DNA of 48,900 nucleotides. Origin: Betaproteobacteria bacterium. GTDB taxonomy: Bacteria; Pseudomonadota; Gammaproteobacteria; Burkholderiales; SG8-41. Below are positions 8,069 to 16,683 of the stretch, one piece after another. The notes under the pieces were generated by a model. The model had not been told where the DNA came from, ran no database searches, and saw only the letters and a program-made list of their open reading frames with translations. The position numbers and the translations under genes were made by a program. Each line of letters begins with the position of its first letter. Position 1 is the first letter of the stretch. Location: contig JAQGMI010000177.1 of NCBI GenBank assembly GCA_028292435.1, forward strand, positions 1 through 48,900. Reading direction: 5' to 3'.

Positions 8069-8290
8069 GTGAAGAGAAAATTTACGCTTCGATTCGATCA
8101 GACAAAATCGAGTTGGGTGCTCAGGCACGACGACAGCGAGCGCATTCTGCGCACGTTCAAATCAAAAGAAGAAGGCAGTCGCGCGGGTATTTTGCGCAAG
8201 ACGCTCGGCAAGACGGGCGGCATCGTCGTGTTACGAACCAAGACCGGCGTGTTCGACGAAGAACGCGTGTTTCCGGAGCTGCGCGCCTAG
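8069..8290 (+). CDS. DUF2188-like small protein
   Basis: A 73-residue protein starting with GTG at 8069, preceded by the strong RBS GGAGG. The sequence (LRFDQTKSSWVLRHDDSERILRTFKSKEEG ... GGIVVLRTKTGVFDEERVFP is the spread of the conserved parts) resembles DUF2188. That is a short alpha/beta domain in which a segment for tagging residues to strands is followed by a final strand with an ER(T/V)Y/F ending. No Cys and no membrane segment are present. Function is unknown. A TTG at 8063 would add two residues only. Confidence 0.65.
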   Translation: MKRKFTLRFDQTKSSWVLRHDDSERILRTFKSKEEGSRAGILRKTLGKTGGIVVLRTKTGVFDEERVFPELRA

Positions 8291-8449
8291 CACTCGCATT
8301 TGCCGGTGTTTTTCGGGCCGGCATCTTCTGAATTAGATGCCATAGTCGGTACCGCATTGCGGTGCCGCACCCGCCCGCCCGACTTCAGACGCGGTTAAAG
8401 TGCGGCGCCGATTGCGCCACCTGACTCAATATCTCTTAAGGACAGATCA

Positions 8450-9844
8450 ATGGCATCGTTAAGCCGCCAACTCGCCCGCTGGATTACCAATCTCACATAC
8501 GACAAACTGCCGCCAGCGGTCATCGATCGCGCCAAAGGCGTTACGCTTCACTGCCTGTCGTCGATATTGATCGGTTCGCAGACAAAGCCGGGGCGCGATG
8601 CGGTCAAACTGATGGTCGACGAAGAAGCCGGCGTCAAACGCGGCGCGACGATTCTGGTCAGCGGCGAAAAAGTGACCAAGGGCGGCGCCGCATTTGCCAA
8701 TTCGGAAATGGCGTTTGCTGGCGGCAAGTGGGACACGTTCCGCATGCTCATGCACCCGGGCACCAGCGTGCCGCCGGCTTCGCTTGCCGCGGCGGAGGAA
8801 ACCGGCGCATCCGGGAAGGAATTCATTACTGCGATCGCTGCGGGTTACGAAGTGATGGAGCGGCTGGCGGCGGATTTTATTCCAACGCTGGCGGCCCGCG
8901 GCTTTCATGCGAGCCCGATCTTCGGCATCTTCGGCGGCGCCATCGCGGCCGCCAAGATATTCGGTCTGAACGAAGATCAGATGAACAGCACGATTGCGCT
9001 GTGCGCAAGCCTGGCGAGCGGCAATCTCGAAGGCGCGCGCAGCGGCGGTCGGGCTCTGCGCGAGGGCGCGGCGGTGCGCAACGCGATGCTCGCGGTGGCA
9101 CTCGCGAAGCAGGGGCACATCGGCGGCGAGACTGTGCTCGAAGGTGACGCCGGTTTTTATCACGCTTATGTCGGCAACAATCAGGGCCGTCTGCTTTATA
9201 GTTTTGTCGGCGATACGCATGCCAGTCTCGACAAGATCGGCGAGAAGCTCGGTGAGGACTGGATGTTCCTCGAAACGCTGTATCGCATCTACTCGATATC
9301 CGGATACAACATAGCGCACATCGACGTGACGGCGAAGTTGTGCGCCGATCACGACATCCGGCCTGAAAACATCGATCGCATCGAAGCGGTGGTCAACTGG
9401 CTCGAAACACAATATCCGAGCCCTGCGTTTGCGGTCCGGCGCGAAGACACCAACAAAAAAGCGGGCAGCACGGCGTATCACATCGCGTATGCGGCCACCA
9501 AACGCGGCTTTCCAATGCTGAACGAATGGGTTCCGCAGACCGCGGGCAAAGACGACCCGCCCGAAATTCTCGCGCTGACGCAGCGCGTGACCATTATTCC
9601 GTCGCCGACCATGACGCTGTTCGGGCCGCGCATCACGATTTTCACGAAGGACGGCAAAAATTACACGTTGCAGGGCACCGGCCGCGAGTTCATCTGGGAT
9701 TTCGAGGAAGAGGCGAGGCGCATCCGCGCGATTTCGTCCGGATTGCCGATTACCCCGGCGCACTACGAATCCATTATCGAGATGTGCCGCAAGCTCGACC
9801 AGCAGCCGCGGGCGGATGCGTTGGTCAAGCTGATGGTTAAATAG
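8450..9844 (+). CDS. MmgE/PrpD family protein
   Basis: A 464-residue member of the MmgE/PrpD superfamily, which includes 2-methylcitrate dehydratase, cis-aconitate decarboxylase and many uncharacterised dehydratases. Typical parts are the N-terminal helical domain (LARWITNLTYDKLPPAVIDRAKGVTLHCLSS), GKWDTFRMLMHPGTSVPPASLAAAE and the ...GYEVMERLA region. The usual superfamily motif DFDD (present in the paralogue at 17.7-19.1 kb) is replaced by GKWDTF here, so the substrate is probably different. An RBS (AAGGACAGATCA) precedes the ATG. It stands alone between the DUF2188-like gene and a convergent gene. Confidence 0.88.
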   Translation: MASLSRQLARWITNLTYDKLPPAVIDRAKGVTLHCLSSILIGSQTKPGRDAVKLMVDEEAGVKRGATILVSGEKVTKGGAAFANSEMAFAGGKWDTFRMLMHPGTSVPPASLAAAEETGASGKEFITAIAAGYEVMERLAADFIPTLAARGFHASPIFGIFGGAIAAAKIFGLNEDQMNSTIALCASLASGNLEGARSGGRALREGAAVRNAMLAVALAKQGHIGGETVLEGDAGFYHAYVGNNQGRLLYSFVGDTHASLDKIGEKLGEDWMFLETLYRIYSISGYNIAHIDVTAKLCADHDIRPENIDRIEAVVNWLETQYPSPAFAVRREDTNKKAGSTAYHIAYAATKRGFPMLNEWVPQTAGKDDPPEILALTQRVTIIPSPTMTLFGPRITIFTKDGKNYTLQGTGREFIWDFEEEARRIRAISSGLPITPAHYESIIEMCRKLDQQPRADALVKLMVK

Positions 9845-9852
9845 GCGCTGCC

Positions 9853-10353
9853 TTAGCTCCGGCTTTCGAGGTCCTGCACCGCGCCGGCGATTTTTTTGCG
9901 CCGTTCCATCATCCGCGCGCCCAGCGTCTGCAAATCATCCGGCCCGGCGGCGGCCGCTTCGATCAGAGTTCTTTCCTTGCAAAAGTAAACGTCGCCAAGT
10001 TCCATCAGCCTCACCATCGTCGAGTCGAGTTCCGGGCTGTCGGCCGATTTGATTCCGCGCAGCGTTTCAATGCACTCCTGAATATCGTCCTGCGCATCGC
10101 CCAGTTCGCTGACGAGTCTGGTCTGCCCGCCCGCCATTGCGGGATAAAATATGTCGCGGGTGATCGCGAACTGCAGCTCCAATTGCATGCAGATATCCTG
10201 CGCGACCGCGGCGCGCTCGACTGCTGAGTCGTGCATGAGCCCGCGGTAGCTCGCGAACGCCTTGCGCAGCGACTGGTGGCCGCGCTTGAGGATCGTGGCG
10301 GCATTGTCGTCGTCGCCGATTTCTTCTCCATTCACCGCGGCGTGCAAATCCAT
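9853..10353 (-). CDS. Degenerate hemerythrin-like helical protein
   Basis: A 166-residue, largely helical cytosolic protein. I chose the ATG at 10353, preceded by GAGGAAA, over the longer open frame to 10425. The layout resembles hemerythrin HHE domains: GHQSLRKAF near residue 30, then a segment like L-x-x-H-x-x-x-E-x-x-x-x-YP but reading LELQFAITRDIFYP. The expected His is Gln and the Glu is Thr. The last ligand helix (LGDVYFCKERTLIE) also lacks His. The fold may be retained without the diiron site, or the resemblance may be superficial. It ends 9 bp from the convergent MmgE/PrpD gene with no visible terminator between. Confidence 0.6.
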   Translation of the reverse strand: MDLHAAVNGEEIGDDDNAATILKRGHQSLRKAFASYRGLMHDSAVERAAVAQDICMQLELQFAITRDIFYPAMAGGQTRLVSELGDAQDDIQECIETLRGIKSADSPELDSTMVRLMELGDVYFCKERTLIEAAAAGPDDLQTLGARMMERRKKIAGAVQDLESRS

Positions 10354-10537
10354 GAACGTTTCCTCGTCTAAGCCGCTGCAATGCGGCGAACCAGTTGGAC
10401 ACACAAGTCGATGGCGCAGTTCCAAATGGCTGCGCGGAAGGCGTCACCTTTTGACGAGCTTGCAGCGCGGAAAACCGAAGTTGACTTTATGCCACGAGCA
10501 TACGATTATCGTTTATCGGTAAAAAGGGACTGCAGCG

Positions 10538-10723
10538 ATGAGCGAAAGCCCGGCGGAGACGTATTGCCCCGTGTGCAGGCACCGCTATTACGTCGAAGAT
10601 AAATCGACTTACCGCGTATGCAGCAAATGCGCGCAGCAGATGTGCACCATCTGCGCGGCTCGCGATATGTGGACTTGCCCGCTATGCAGAAATCCTTACG
10701 CGACACTCGACGAAGTTCGCTAG
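10538..10723 (+). CDS. 61-residue C8 zinc-finger protein (RING-like spacing)
   Basis: A 61-residue protein in which eight Cys form four CxxC knuckles: C10/C13, C28/C31, C36/C39 and C47/C50. The spacing C-x2-C-x14-C-x2-C-x4-C-x2-C-x7-C-x2-C fits two zinc sites, either cross-braced as in C4C4 RING fingers or as two consecutive zinc ribbons. A Trp precedes the last knuckle (MWTCPLC), also seen in RING-like domains. AAAAGGGA lies before the ATG. No other domain is present. It could be a rubredoxin-like or adaptor protein; no function can be assigned. Confidence 0.65.
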   Translation: MSESPAETYCPVCRHRYYVEDKSTYRVCSKCAQQMCTICAARDMWTCPLCRNPYATLDEVR

Positions 10724-10762
10724 GAAGAGTTTGCGCTTAGGGGCGGGTTCCTACTTGCGAAT

Positions 10763-10808
10763 CGGAAGGTGTCCGGTTCCCAACATAGCACCAACCGTCT
10801 ACCTTCTG
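10763..10808. repeat. Imperfect inverted repeat upstream of chalcone-isomerase-like gene
   Basis: CGGAAGGT (10763-10770) pairs with ACCTTCTG (10801-10808), with one G-T. Inside it CGGTT (10774-10778) pairs with AACCG (10793-10797), leaving symmetric 3-nt internal loops and a 14-nt apical loop. No T-run follows. It may be an RNA leader structure or an operator for the gene at 10867. Confidence 0.4.
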
Positions 10809-10866
10809 CGTGATTCGCTGGCCGGCCCCGGCATGTGGGTGAACGATCAAGCGAGGCGGGTGAAAC

Positions 10867-11481
10867 ATGAGGGCAACTCAAATCGCGCAAATACGCGGGC
10901 AATCGGCGCGCTTCCGGCTAGTCCTGGCGGCGTCCCTGGTGATCGTGAGTGGCCTGGCAACAGCCCTGGAGTTGGACGGCGTCAAACTGCCCGAGCGGGC
11001 ACGCATCGGCCCCGATGGATCCGCGGTCGTGCTGAATGGCGCCGGCGTCAGGCAGCAGGCGGTGTTCAGAATCTATGTTGCCGCGCTGTACCTGCCATCC
11101 CGGAATTCGGACGGAGAGGCCATTCTTGGCCAGGATCGGCCGCGGCGGCTGGCGCTGCATTTTCTGCGCGGTGTCAAAGCAAAGCAATTCAACGAAACAA
11201 CCAACGAAGCGCTGCGCGAGACGCTGACCAGCGAAGAGCGCAGACCGCTCGAGTCGCGCATGAATCAGCTCAATGATTTCCTCGCGAAAATGCCCGACAT
11301 CGTAGAGGGCACCGAGATCTATATCGACTATCTGCCTAAAACGGGCACGGTCATCAGCATCAACGGCAAAGAGCAGCGGCGCATTCCCGGCGCCGACTTC
11401 AACAAGGCACTAATGCGAATCTGGCTCGGCGACCGACCGCGCGATCCGAAACTGAAACAGGCTATGCTCGGCGCGCTTTGA
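10867..11481 (+). CDS. Chalcone isomerase-like secreted protein
   Basis: A 204-residue protein with an N-terminal signal/hydrophobic segment (RLVLAASLVIVSGLATA). The bacterial chalcone-isomerase-like domain follows: LDGVKLPERARI, LNGAGVRQQAVFRIYVAALYLP, LHFLRGVKAKQF, then GTEIYIDYLPKTGTVISINGKE and the end segment ALMRIWLGDRPRD. This bacterial family is exported and is not known to act on flavonoids. A fatty-acid-binding or other periplasmic role has been suggested for the fold, and I make no substrate claim. No clear RBS; the region before it contains the inverted repeat at 10763-10808. Confidence 0.87.
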   Translation: MRATQIAQIRGQSARFRLVLAASLVIVSGLATALELDGVKLPERARIGPDGSAVVLNGAGVRQQAVFRIYVAALYLPSRNSDGEAILGQDRPRRLALHFLRGVKAKQFNETTNEALRETLTSEERRPLESRMNQLNDFLAKMPDIVEGTEIYIDYLPKTGTVISINGKEQRRIPGADFNKALMRIWLGDRPRDPKLKQAMLGAL

Positions 11482-11503
11482 CGCGGAACGGCGCACGCAA
11501 CCG

Positions 11504-12553
11504 TCACACGTCCAGGCGATAAACCCGGGCGGCGGTGTCGCGGTATAGCGCCGCTTTCTCCGCGGCAGAGCATTTCCCGGTAATGCGTTTCATCGCATTC
11601 CACAGCACACCATAGCCGCAGGTTTGTTTGTCGGGTGGAAAATTGCTTTCCATCATGCAGCGCCCGGCGCCGAACGCTTCGATGCAGCCTTCGACGTACG
11701 GGCGCCAGGCGGACGCGAGGTCGCTTGATGAGGGCGGCGTGTCGCGCAAGTGAAAATCCCAGTTGCTATAGAGCATGCCCAAGCCGCCGATCTTGACCGA
11801 CAGGTTCGGAAATTGCGCGAGATTGCGGATATGCGCGAGCCAGACCTTATGGACTTCATCGCGCTTGCCCTCGTACGGCGCAATGCCGAGCAGGCCGCCG
11901 CAGTGGTTGAGCACGACATTGGCTTCGGGAAACACTCGGAGCAGGGCGGCGAGATCGTCGAGCTGCGGGTGAAAGAGCCACGCTTCGAACGAGAGTTTGA
12001 GCGGCTGCAGGCAGGCAAAACCCTGCCGAAACGTTGCGTCGCCCATCAAATGACGCGGTACCTGGTGACGGCCAAACTTCGCGGCGTTGCCGACGTCCCA
12101 GATCGTTCCATAACGAATGCCTTTGAAGCGGCCGTTGCCCGCGGCTGTCAGCGCCTCGAGCACCGGCGTCACTTTGTCGCCGAGCATGAGGTCGGCGTGG
12201 CCGACAATACCCGCGCACAGCCGCGCCTTGCCGTAGTTGCCGCTCGCACCCATGGCGGCGACGCCGTTGACGAATTCGACTTCGCCGACAGGTTTTAATG
12301 CCGCGGGGCCGTCGGCGCGGTACATAACGCCGGCTTCCACAAACACGGTCGCGATAATGTTGTGGCCGCTGTCGACGTCGGCCGCCAGTTCATGCGTCAG
12401 GTAACGCCCGCGCTGGTCGTCCCACACGTGGTGATGCGGATCGATGATCGCGAGTTCGGGTTCGAGCGCAGGCTCGTGATATTGCTGCGTCCACGTCTCA
12501 GCCTCGGCGAGCGAGCGATAAGCATGGCCGCGAAATTCATAAGGTTTATTCAT
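11504..12553 (-). CDS. Amidohydrolase family TIM-barrel protein
   Basis: A 349-residue amidohydrolase of the Amidohydro_2 (lactonase / dicarboxylate hydrolase) type. The opening metal motif is IIDPHHHVWD (His40-42). Further family marks are LNHCGG with the mid-barrel His and the C-terminal CMMESNFPPDK. It is likely cytosolic; no signal peptide is seen. It starts 25 bp downstream of the Ldh-type dehydrogenase on the same strand, which itself follows a Bug receptor. The three genes at 14.6-11.5 kb therefore look like one catabolic operon (capture, oxidation, hydrolysis). Confidence 0.9.
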   Translation of the reverse strand: MNKPYEFRGHAYRSLAEAETWTQQYHEPALEPELAIIDPHHHVWDDQRGRYLTHELAADVDSGHNIIATVFVEAGVMYRADGPAALKPVGEVEFVNGVAAMGASGNYGKARLCAGIVGHADLMLGDKVTPVLEALTAAGNGRFKGIRYGTIWDVGNAAKFGRHQVPRHLMGDATFRQGFACLQPLKLSFEAWLFHPQLDDLAALLRVFPEANVVLNHCGGLLGIAPYEGKRDEVHKVWLAHIRNLAQFPNLSVKIGGLGMLYSNWDFHLRDTPPSSSDLASAWRPYVEGCIEAFGAGRCMMESNFPPDKQTCGYGVLWNAMKRITGKCSAAEKAALYRDTAARVYRLDV

Positions 12554-12577
12554 TGCGGTTACCGGTTGTGCGGCGAG

Positions 12578-13585
12578 TCAGAACGCCGGCAGTTTTCCCT
12601 GCGGCAGGGCGAGAAGCGTATCGTAAATGCTGCGATCGATTTCGATGCCTTCGCGCTTCAGGCGCGCGCGCTCGCGCAACGAGCGCTCGCCCGGCAGCCG
12701 GATCTCATCGACGCCCGGTTGGCGTGGCGTTGCTTTGACCTGTGCCAGCATTGCACTCATATCGCGCTTGAATTCATCGAGCGGGACCATCAGGTCGGGC
12801 TTGATGGCGATGATCAGATAACCGTACGACTTGTCGTCGCCAAGTCCCGAACCGGCAAGCACACCCATCGCCTGCATCGCCAGCGCGAGCGCGAATCCCT
12901 TGTAGCCGCCGAAAGGCAGGATCGCATGCACTTGCGCGGGGTCGCGCGTGAGATTGCCATCCTTGTCGATGGCGACATTCTCCGGCAACACCGCTTTGCG
13001 CCTGACCTGAAACATCAAATCGGTTCCCATAAAGGCGGCGGCGCCGAGATCGACGATGAACGGATCGTTTTCCGTCGGGAACGCGAACGCGATGGGATTG
13101 GTGCCGGTGGCCGGGCCGCTCGAGTCCGGCGCCGACACATGAATGCGGCTGCTCACCGTGTGCATGGCGACGAGTCCGGCGCGCGCCGCCATCTCGACGT
13201 AATGCGCGCTGCGGCCGCTGACCCATGAGTTGTTAACGCCGACGACAGCCATGCCGTTCGCCTGCGCTTTCTCGATCGCGACTTGCGTCGCCCGATACAT
13301 CGCGACCATGCCGTTGTTGTTGCCGCCGTCGAACAGCACCGAGTTGGGCGTTTCACGAATGGCGCTCATCCTGCGCCGCGCGTGTTTTAACTGGCGGTGC
13401 TCGGCGACGTTGAGAATCTTAGGCAGGCCCGAATATTCGTATCCGCACAATGCGGCATCGACGACATGGTCCGCGATGATGCGCGCTTCTTCCGCGTCGT
13501 AACCGATTTTCTCGAGCGACTGCACGGCGAGCGCCTGCGCTTCGTCCGCGCTTAAATGGACTCTCGTATCCGCGATGAATTTCAC
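12578..13585 (-). CDS. Ldh-family NAD(P)-dependent oxidoreductase
   Basis: A 335-residue malate/L-lactate/L-sulfolactate dehydrogenase family enzyme (the LDH2/MDG2 fold, unrelated to classic Ldh). Typical features are ADHVVDAALCGYEYSGLP near the N-terminus, NNNGMVAMYRAT, VGVNNSWVSGRSAHYVEMAARAG, TGTNPIAFAFP and the late GYKGFALALAMQ. The start is a GTG at 13585 with GGAG six bases ahead. It oxidises 2-hydroxy acids; the exact substrate is unknown. It lies between a Bug receptor gene and an amidohydrolase gene on the same strand, consistent with catabolism of a hydroxy-carboxylate captured by the receptor. Confidence 0.9.
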   Translation of the reverse strand: MKFIADTRVHLSADEAQALAVQSLEKIGYDAEEARIIADHVVDAALCGYEYSGLPKILNVAEHRQLKHARRRMSAIRETPNSVLFDGGNNNGMVAMYRATQVAIEKAQANGMAVVGVNNSWVSGRSAHYVEMAARAGLVAMHTVSSRIHVSAPDSSGPATGTNPIAFAFPTENDPFIVDLGAAAFMGTDLMFQVRRKAVLPENVAIDKDGNLTRDPAQVHAILPFGGYKGFALALAMQAMGVLAGSGLGDDKSYGYLIIAIKPDLMVPLDEFKRDMSAMLAQVKATPRQPGVDEIRLPGERSLRERARLKREGIEIDRSIYDTLLALPQGKLPAF

Positions 13586-13615
13586 GACGACTCCAGTGGA
13601 AAAGCGAAGGTGCTG

Positions 13616-14584
13616 CTATCTGAAAGTCATGCTCGTCTGGCGCGCCAGTATAGCGAACTCGTCGACTTGCTTGCGCAGGAAGGCGGCGAATTCTTCGGAC
13701 GAACGGCTCGCGACGAGTTCGATGCCAAGGTCTTGCAAACGTTGATGCACTTCGCCGCCGCCAGCTGCTTTGGCAACGCCGTCGCGCAGGCGCTCGACAA
13801 CGTCGCGCGCCGTGCCCGCCGGCGCCATCAAGCCGTTGAACGTCGTGTCCTGGAAATCGGGCAACCCGCCTTCGATCATCGTCGGCACCTCGGGTAGCGC
13901 GGCCGAGCGCTTGACGCTCGACACGCCGATCGCGCGCAGTTTGCCCGAGCGAATAAAAGGCAATGACGTCGTGACCTGATCGAAGCGCAGCATCACGTGT
14001 CCGCCCACGAGATCGATGACCGCGGGGGCTGCGCCTTTGTACTGGATGTTGAGCATGCGCACGCCGGCCTGGCGGCTGAATATCTCGCTTGCCACGTGGC
14101 CGGTTGAGCCGACGCCGGACGACGCGGTGGTCAGTTCGCCCGGCCGCTGTTTGGCCAGCGCGATGAATTCCTTCAGCGTTTTAACCGGCAGCGCCGGATT
14201 GATCACGAGGACCAGCGGCACTTCGCCGGTCAGCGAAATCGCGGCGAAATCCTTGATCGGATCGTAGCCCGCTTCGGCCATCAGCGTCGGAACGCGCACG
14301 AAGGTATTCGAGATCGCGAGCAGCGTATAGCCGTCGGGCGGCGCGCTTTTCACATAGCGCGTGCCGACAATCGCGCTCGATGCCGGGCGGCTTTCAATCA
14401 CGAATGGCTGCCCGAGGATGCGTGTCAGCTGGTCGGAGACCGTGCGCGCGATCGTTTCCTGATTGCCGCCCGGCGCGACCGGAACGACGACGCGCACGAC
14501 CTTCGCGGGATATGCGGCCGGCTGGCCCCATGCCGTCGCTGCGGCGAACGCGAGCGCCACTGCAGTTACACAGCGCAGTTTCAT
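13616..14584 (-). CDS. Bug-family substrate-binding protein
   Basis: A 322-residue Bug receptor with a signal peptide (MKLRCVTAVALAFAAATAWG) and the hallmark YPAKVVRVVVPVAPGGNQE, followed by ESRPASSA, PPDGYTL and QYKGAAPAV segments. GGAGGAG immediately precedes the ATG. Note PGGNQE where most members have PGGxxD: the Asp that usually contacts ligand carboxylate is shifted or replaced, which may reflect another ligand. It is the first gene of a likely minus-strand operon with the Ldh dehydrogenase and amidohydrolase, and is divergent from the next Bug gene, with 137 bp between starts. Confidence 0.92.
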   Translation of the reverse strand: MKLRCVTAVALAFAAATAWGQPAAYPAKVVRVVVPVAPGGNQETIARTVSDQLTRILGQPFVIESRPASSAIVGTRYVKSAPPDGYTLLAISNTFVRVPTLMAEAGYDPIKDFAAISLTGEVPLVLVINPALPVKTLKEFIALAKQRPGELTTASSGVGSTGHVASEIFSRQAGVRMLNIQYKGAAPAVIDLVGGHVMLRFDQVTTSLPFIRSGKLRAIGVSSVKRSAALPEVPTMIEGGLPDFQDTTFNGLMAPAGTARDVVERLRDGVAKAAGGGEVHQRLQDLGIELVASRSSEEFAAFLRKQVDEFAILARQTSMTFR

Positions 14585-14721
14585 CCACTCCTCCGGGACT
14601 TTGGTGTTGCGAGCGTGAGAGCTTCTCTTGCCGCGCTTCGCTCGTCAAGTTGACGCGGCCGGGCGTTGCGCGCAATCTTGGCCCGCTGGAAAACCAGCGC
14701 GGCGCGTCGAGGAGGAAACCT

Positions 14722-15705
14722 ATGTTTACAGAGCGCAAATCAATTGCGTATGGCGCCATATGCGTTGCTTGTATTTTCGGCGCATCGTCGCCATCGGCAC
14801 AGCCCAGCTATCCCGATAAGCCGATCCGCATCGTCGTCGGCTATCCGCCGGGCGGCTCGTCGGACTTTTCAGCGCGCTTGTTGTCGACCCGCCTCTCAAA
14901 CGCGCTGAGCCAAAGCATCGTCGTCGACAATCGCGGCGGTGCGGCCGGCAACATTGCCAACGAAATCGTCGTCAAGTCCGCGCCCGATGGTTACACGCTG
15001 CTCGTCACCGCCGAGGCGTCGATCACGGTCAACGCGAGCGTCTACAAGAATTTACCGTTCGTCGCCGCGCGCGACCTGACTGCGGTCACGCAAATCATCA
15101 AATACGCGAACGTCGTCGTGGTGCATCCGTCAGTGCCGGCGGCAAATGTGAAAGAGCTGATTGCTTATGCCAGGGCAAACCCGGGCAAGTTGAGTTTTTC
15201 GAGTCCCGGCACCGGCACCGCGCAGCACCTTGCCGTCGAGTTGTTCAAGATCACGGTCGGCGCCGACATGACTCATGTGCCGTACAAGGGCGGCGGACCG
15301 GGGATGATCAGTCTCGTCGGCAATGAAACGCAGCTTTCGTTTGCGACACCGCCGTCGGCAATGCCGCAGGTAAAGGCGGGTCGATTGCGCGCGATTGCGC
15401 AAACGAGCGACAAGCGTTCAGCCGCGCTGCCCGATCTGCCGACGGTCAGCGAAGCGGGGTTGACGGGGTTCAACGTCGAAGGCTGGGTCGGCCTGTTTGC
15501 GCCCGCCAAAACGCCCGCCGCCGTCGTTGAAAGACTGAATGTCGAAAGCGCAAAGATATTACGCCTGCCCGAAGCGAAAGAACTCGCCCTCGGCGTCGCG
15601 TCGGAAACAGCCGGCAACTCATCGCGCGACGCGAATCACATCGTGCGCGAAGAGACGGCCATGTGGGCGAAGGTCGTCAAGACGCTCGGCATCAAGCTCG
15701 AATAG
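14722..15705 (+). CDS. Bug-family substrate-binding protein
   Basis: A 327-residue Bug receptor. The true start is the ATG at 14722, preceded by GAGGAGG, giving a signal peptide ending near SAQPSYPDK; the frame is open upstream to 14380 but without conserved sequence. Family segments are PIRIVVGYPPGGSSDFSARLL, DNRGGAAGN, APDGYTLLV and VPYKGGGP. It is a monocistronic gene between divergent and convergent Bug genes, and its stop is 12 bp from the stop of the convergent copy at 15718. Confidence 0.92.
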   Translation: MFTERKSIAYGAICVACIFGASSPSAQPSYPDKPIRIVVGYPPGGSSDFSARLLSTRLSNALSQSIVVDNRGGAAGNIANEIVVKSAPDGYTLLVTAEASITVNASVYKNLPFVAARDLTAVTQIIKYANVVVVHPSVPAANVKELIAYARANPGKLSFSSPGTGTAQHLAVELFKITVGADMTHVPYKGGGPGMISLVGNETQLSFATPPSAMPQVKAGRLRAIAQTSDKRSAALPDLPTVSEAGLTGFNVEGWVGLFAPAKTPAAVVERLNVESAKILRLPEAKELALGVASETAGNSSRDANHIVREETAMWAKVVKTLGIKLE

Positions 15706-15717
15706 AAGAATATCCGG

Positions 15718-16683
15718 CTATTCCGGCGTGATCGCGGCATTCGCCGCGACGCGCGCCCACTTGGCGAGTTCCGTTTTAATTTGCGCCGCGAATTCATCGG
15801 AAGTGTTGCCCAGCGGTTCCATGCCTTGCGACATCAGCAATTGGCGCGTTTCAGGCAGCGCGAGCATGCGCACGACTTCAGCGTGCAGTTTCTGCGCGAT
15901 CGTATTCGGCAGGCGCGCCGGTGCCCACACGCCATACCAGGTCGTCACGTCGTAATCCTTGAGCCCGCTTTCGGCAAGCGTCGGCACGTCCGGGATCAGC
16001 GAAGAGCGTTTCAAGCTCGTCTGCGCGAGCGCGCGCACACGGCCGGCTTTCACGTAATGGAGCGTCGCCGCCGGCGAGCCGATCATCGATTGCACCTGCC
16101 CGCTCAAGAGGTCGATCGTTGCCGGTCCGCTGCCGCGGTATGGCACGTGGACAATTCGTACCTGCGCAATATAATTGAAGAGCTCGCCCGCAAGATGACC
16201 GACGCTGCCGGTGCCCGCCGACGAAAAGGTAATCTGCGCGGGCTTCGCCCTGGCGAGCGCGATGTAATCCCTGACCGAACGTGCGGGGATCGACGGATGC
16301 ACAAGCAGCAGCATCGGTGACGTGATGAGCGCGGTGACGGGCGTGAAATCGTTGACTGCGTCGTACGGCATTTTTCGATAAAGACTGGCATTGATTCCGT
16401 GCGTCCCCATCGTGCCGATGAGCAGCGTGTAACCGTCGGGCGCGGATTTCGCGACAAACTCGGAGCCCAACATTCCATTGGCGCCCGGACGGTTCTCGAC
16501 GATAACCTGCTGGCCCCAGCTTTTCGTCAGTTGCTGGCCGATCAATCTTCCCATCAAGTCGGTGCCGCCGCCCGGTGAAAACGGCGAGATGATACGAATC
16601 GGTTTATCAGGATAAGTCTGCGCAACCGCATTGGTTGCGCCGCCGAGTGCCGTGACAAGCAACAGCAGGCCGCGCCTAATCAA
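15718..16683 (-). CDS. Bug-family substrate-binding protein
   Basis: A 321-residue Bug receptor with a short signal peptide (IRRGLLLLVTALGGATNAVAQ) and the motif YPDKPIRIISPFSPGGGTD. Other family segments are ENRPGANG, APDGYTLLIG, HVPYRGSGPATIDLL and PLGNTSDEF near the end. Its start codon overlaps the last 8 bp of the upstream Bug gene (16676-17650), so the two are translationally coupled and belong to the minus-strand operon headed by the MmgE/PrpD gene. Confidence 0.92.
   Translation of the reverse strand: MIRRGLLLLVTALGGATNAVAQTYPDKPIRIISPFSPGGGTDLMGRLIGQQLTKSWGQQVIVENRPGANGMLGSEFVAKSAPDGYTLLIGTMGTHGINASLYRKMPYDAVNDFTPVTALITSPMLLLVHPSIPARSVRDYIALARAKPAQITFSSAGTGSVGHLAGELFNYIAQVRIVHVPYRGSGPATIDLLSGQVQSMIGSPAATLHYVKAGRVRALAQTSLKRSSLIPDVPTLAESGLKDYDVTTWYGVWAPARLPNTIAQKLHAEVVRMLALPETRQLLMSQGMEPLGNTSDEFAAQIKTELAKWARVAANAAITPE

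Noticed and set aside
8348..8366. Hairpin GGTACCGC-ATT-GCGGTGCC in the gap before the MmgE/PrpD gene
   Set aside because: The stem is good (8 bp with one G-U) but has no T-run and no other signal of a terminator or riboswitch. I list it only as noticed.
8459..9763. 434-residue minus-strand open frame
   Set aside because: Antisense to the first MmgE/PrpD gene; Arg-rich composition, no RBS and no family resemblance.
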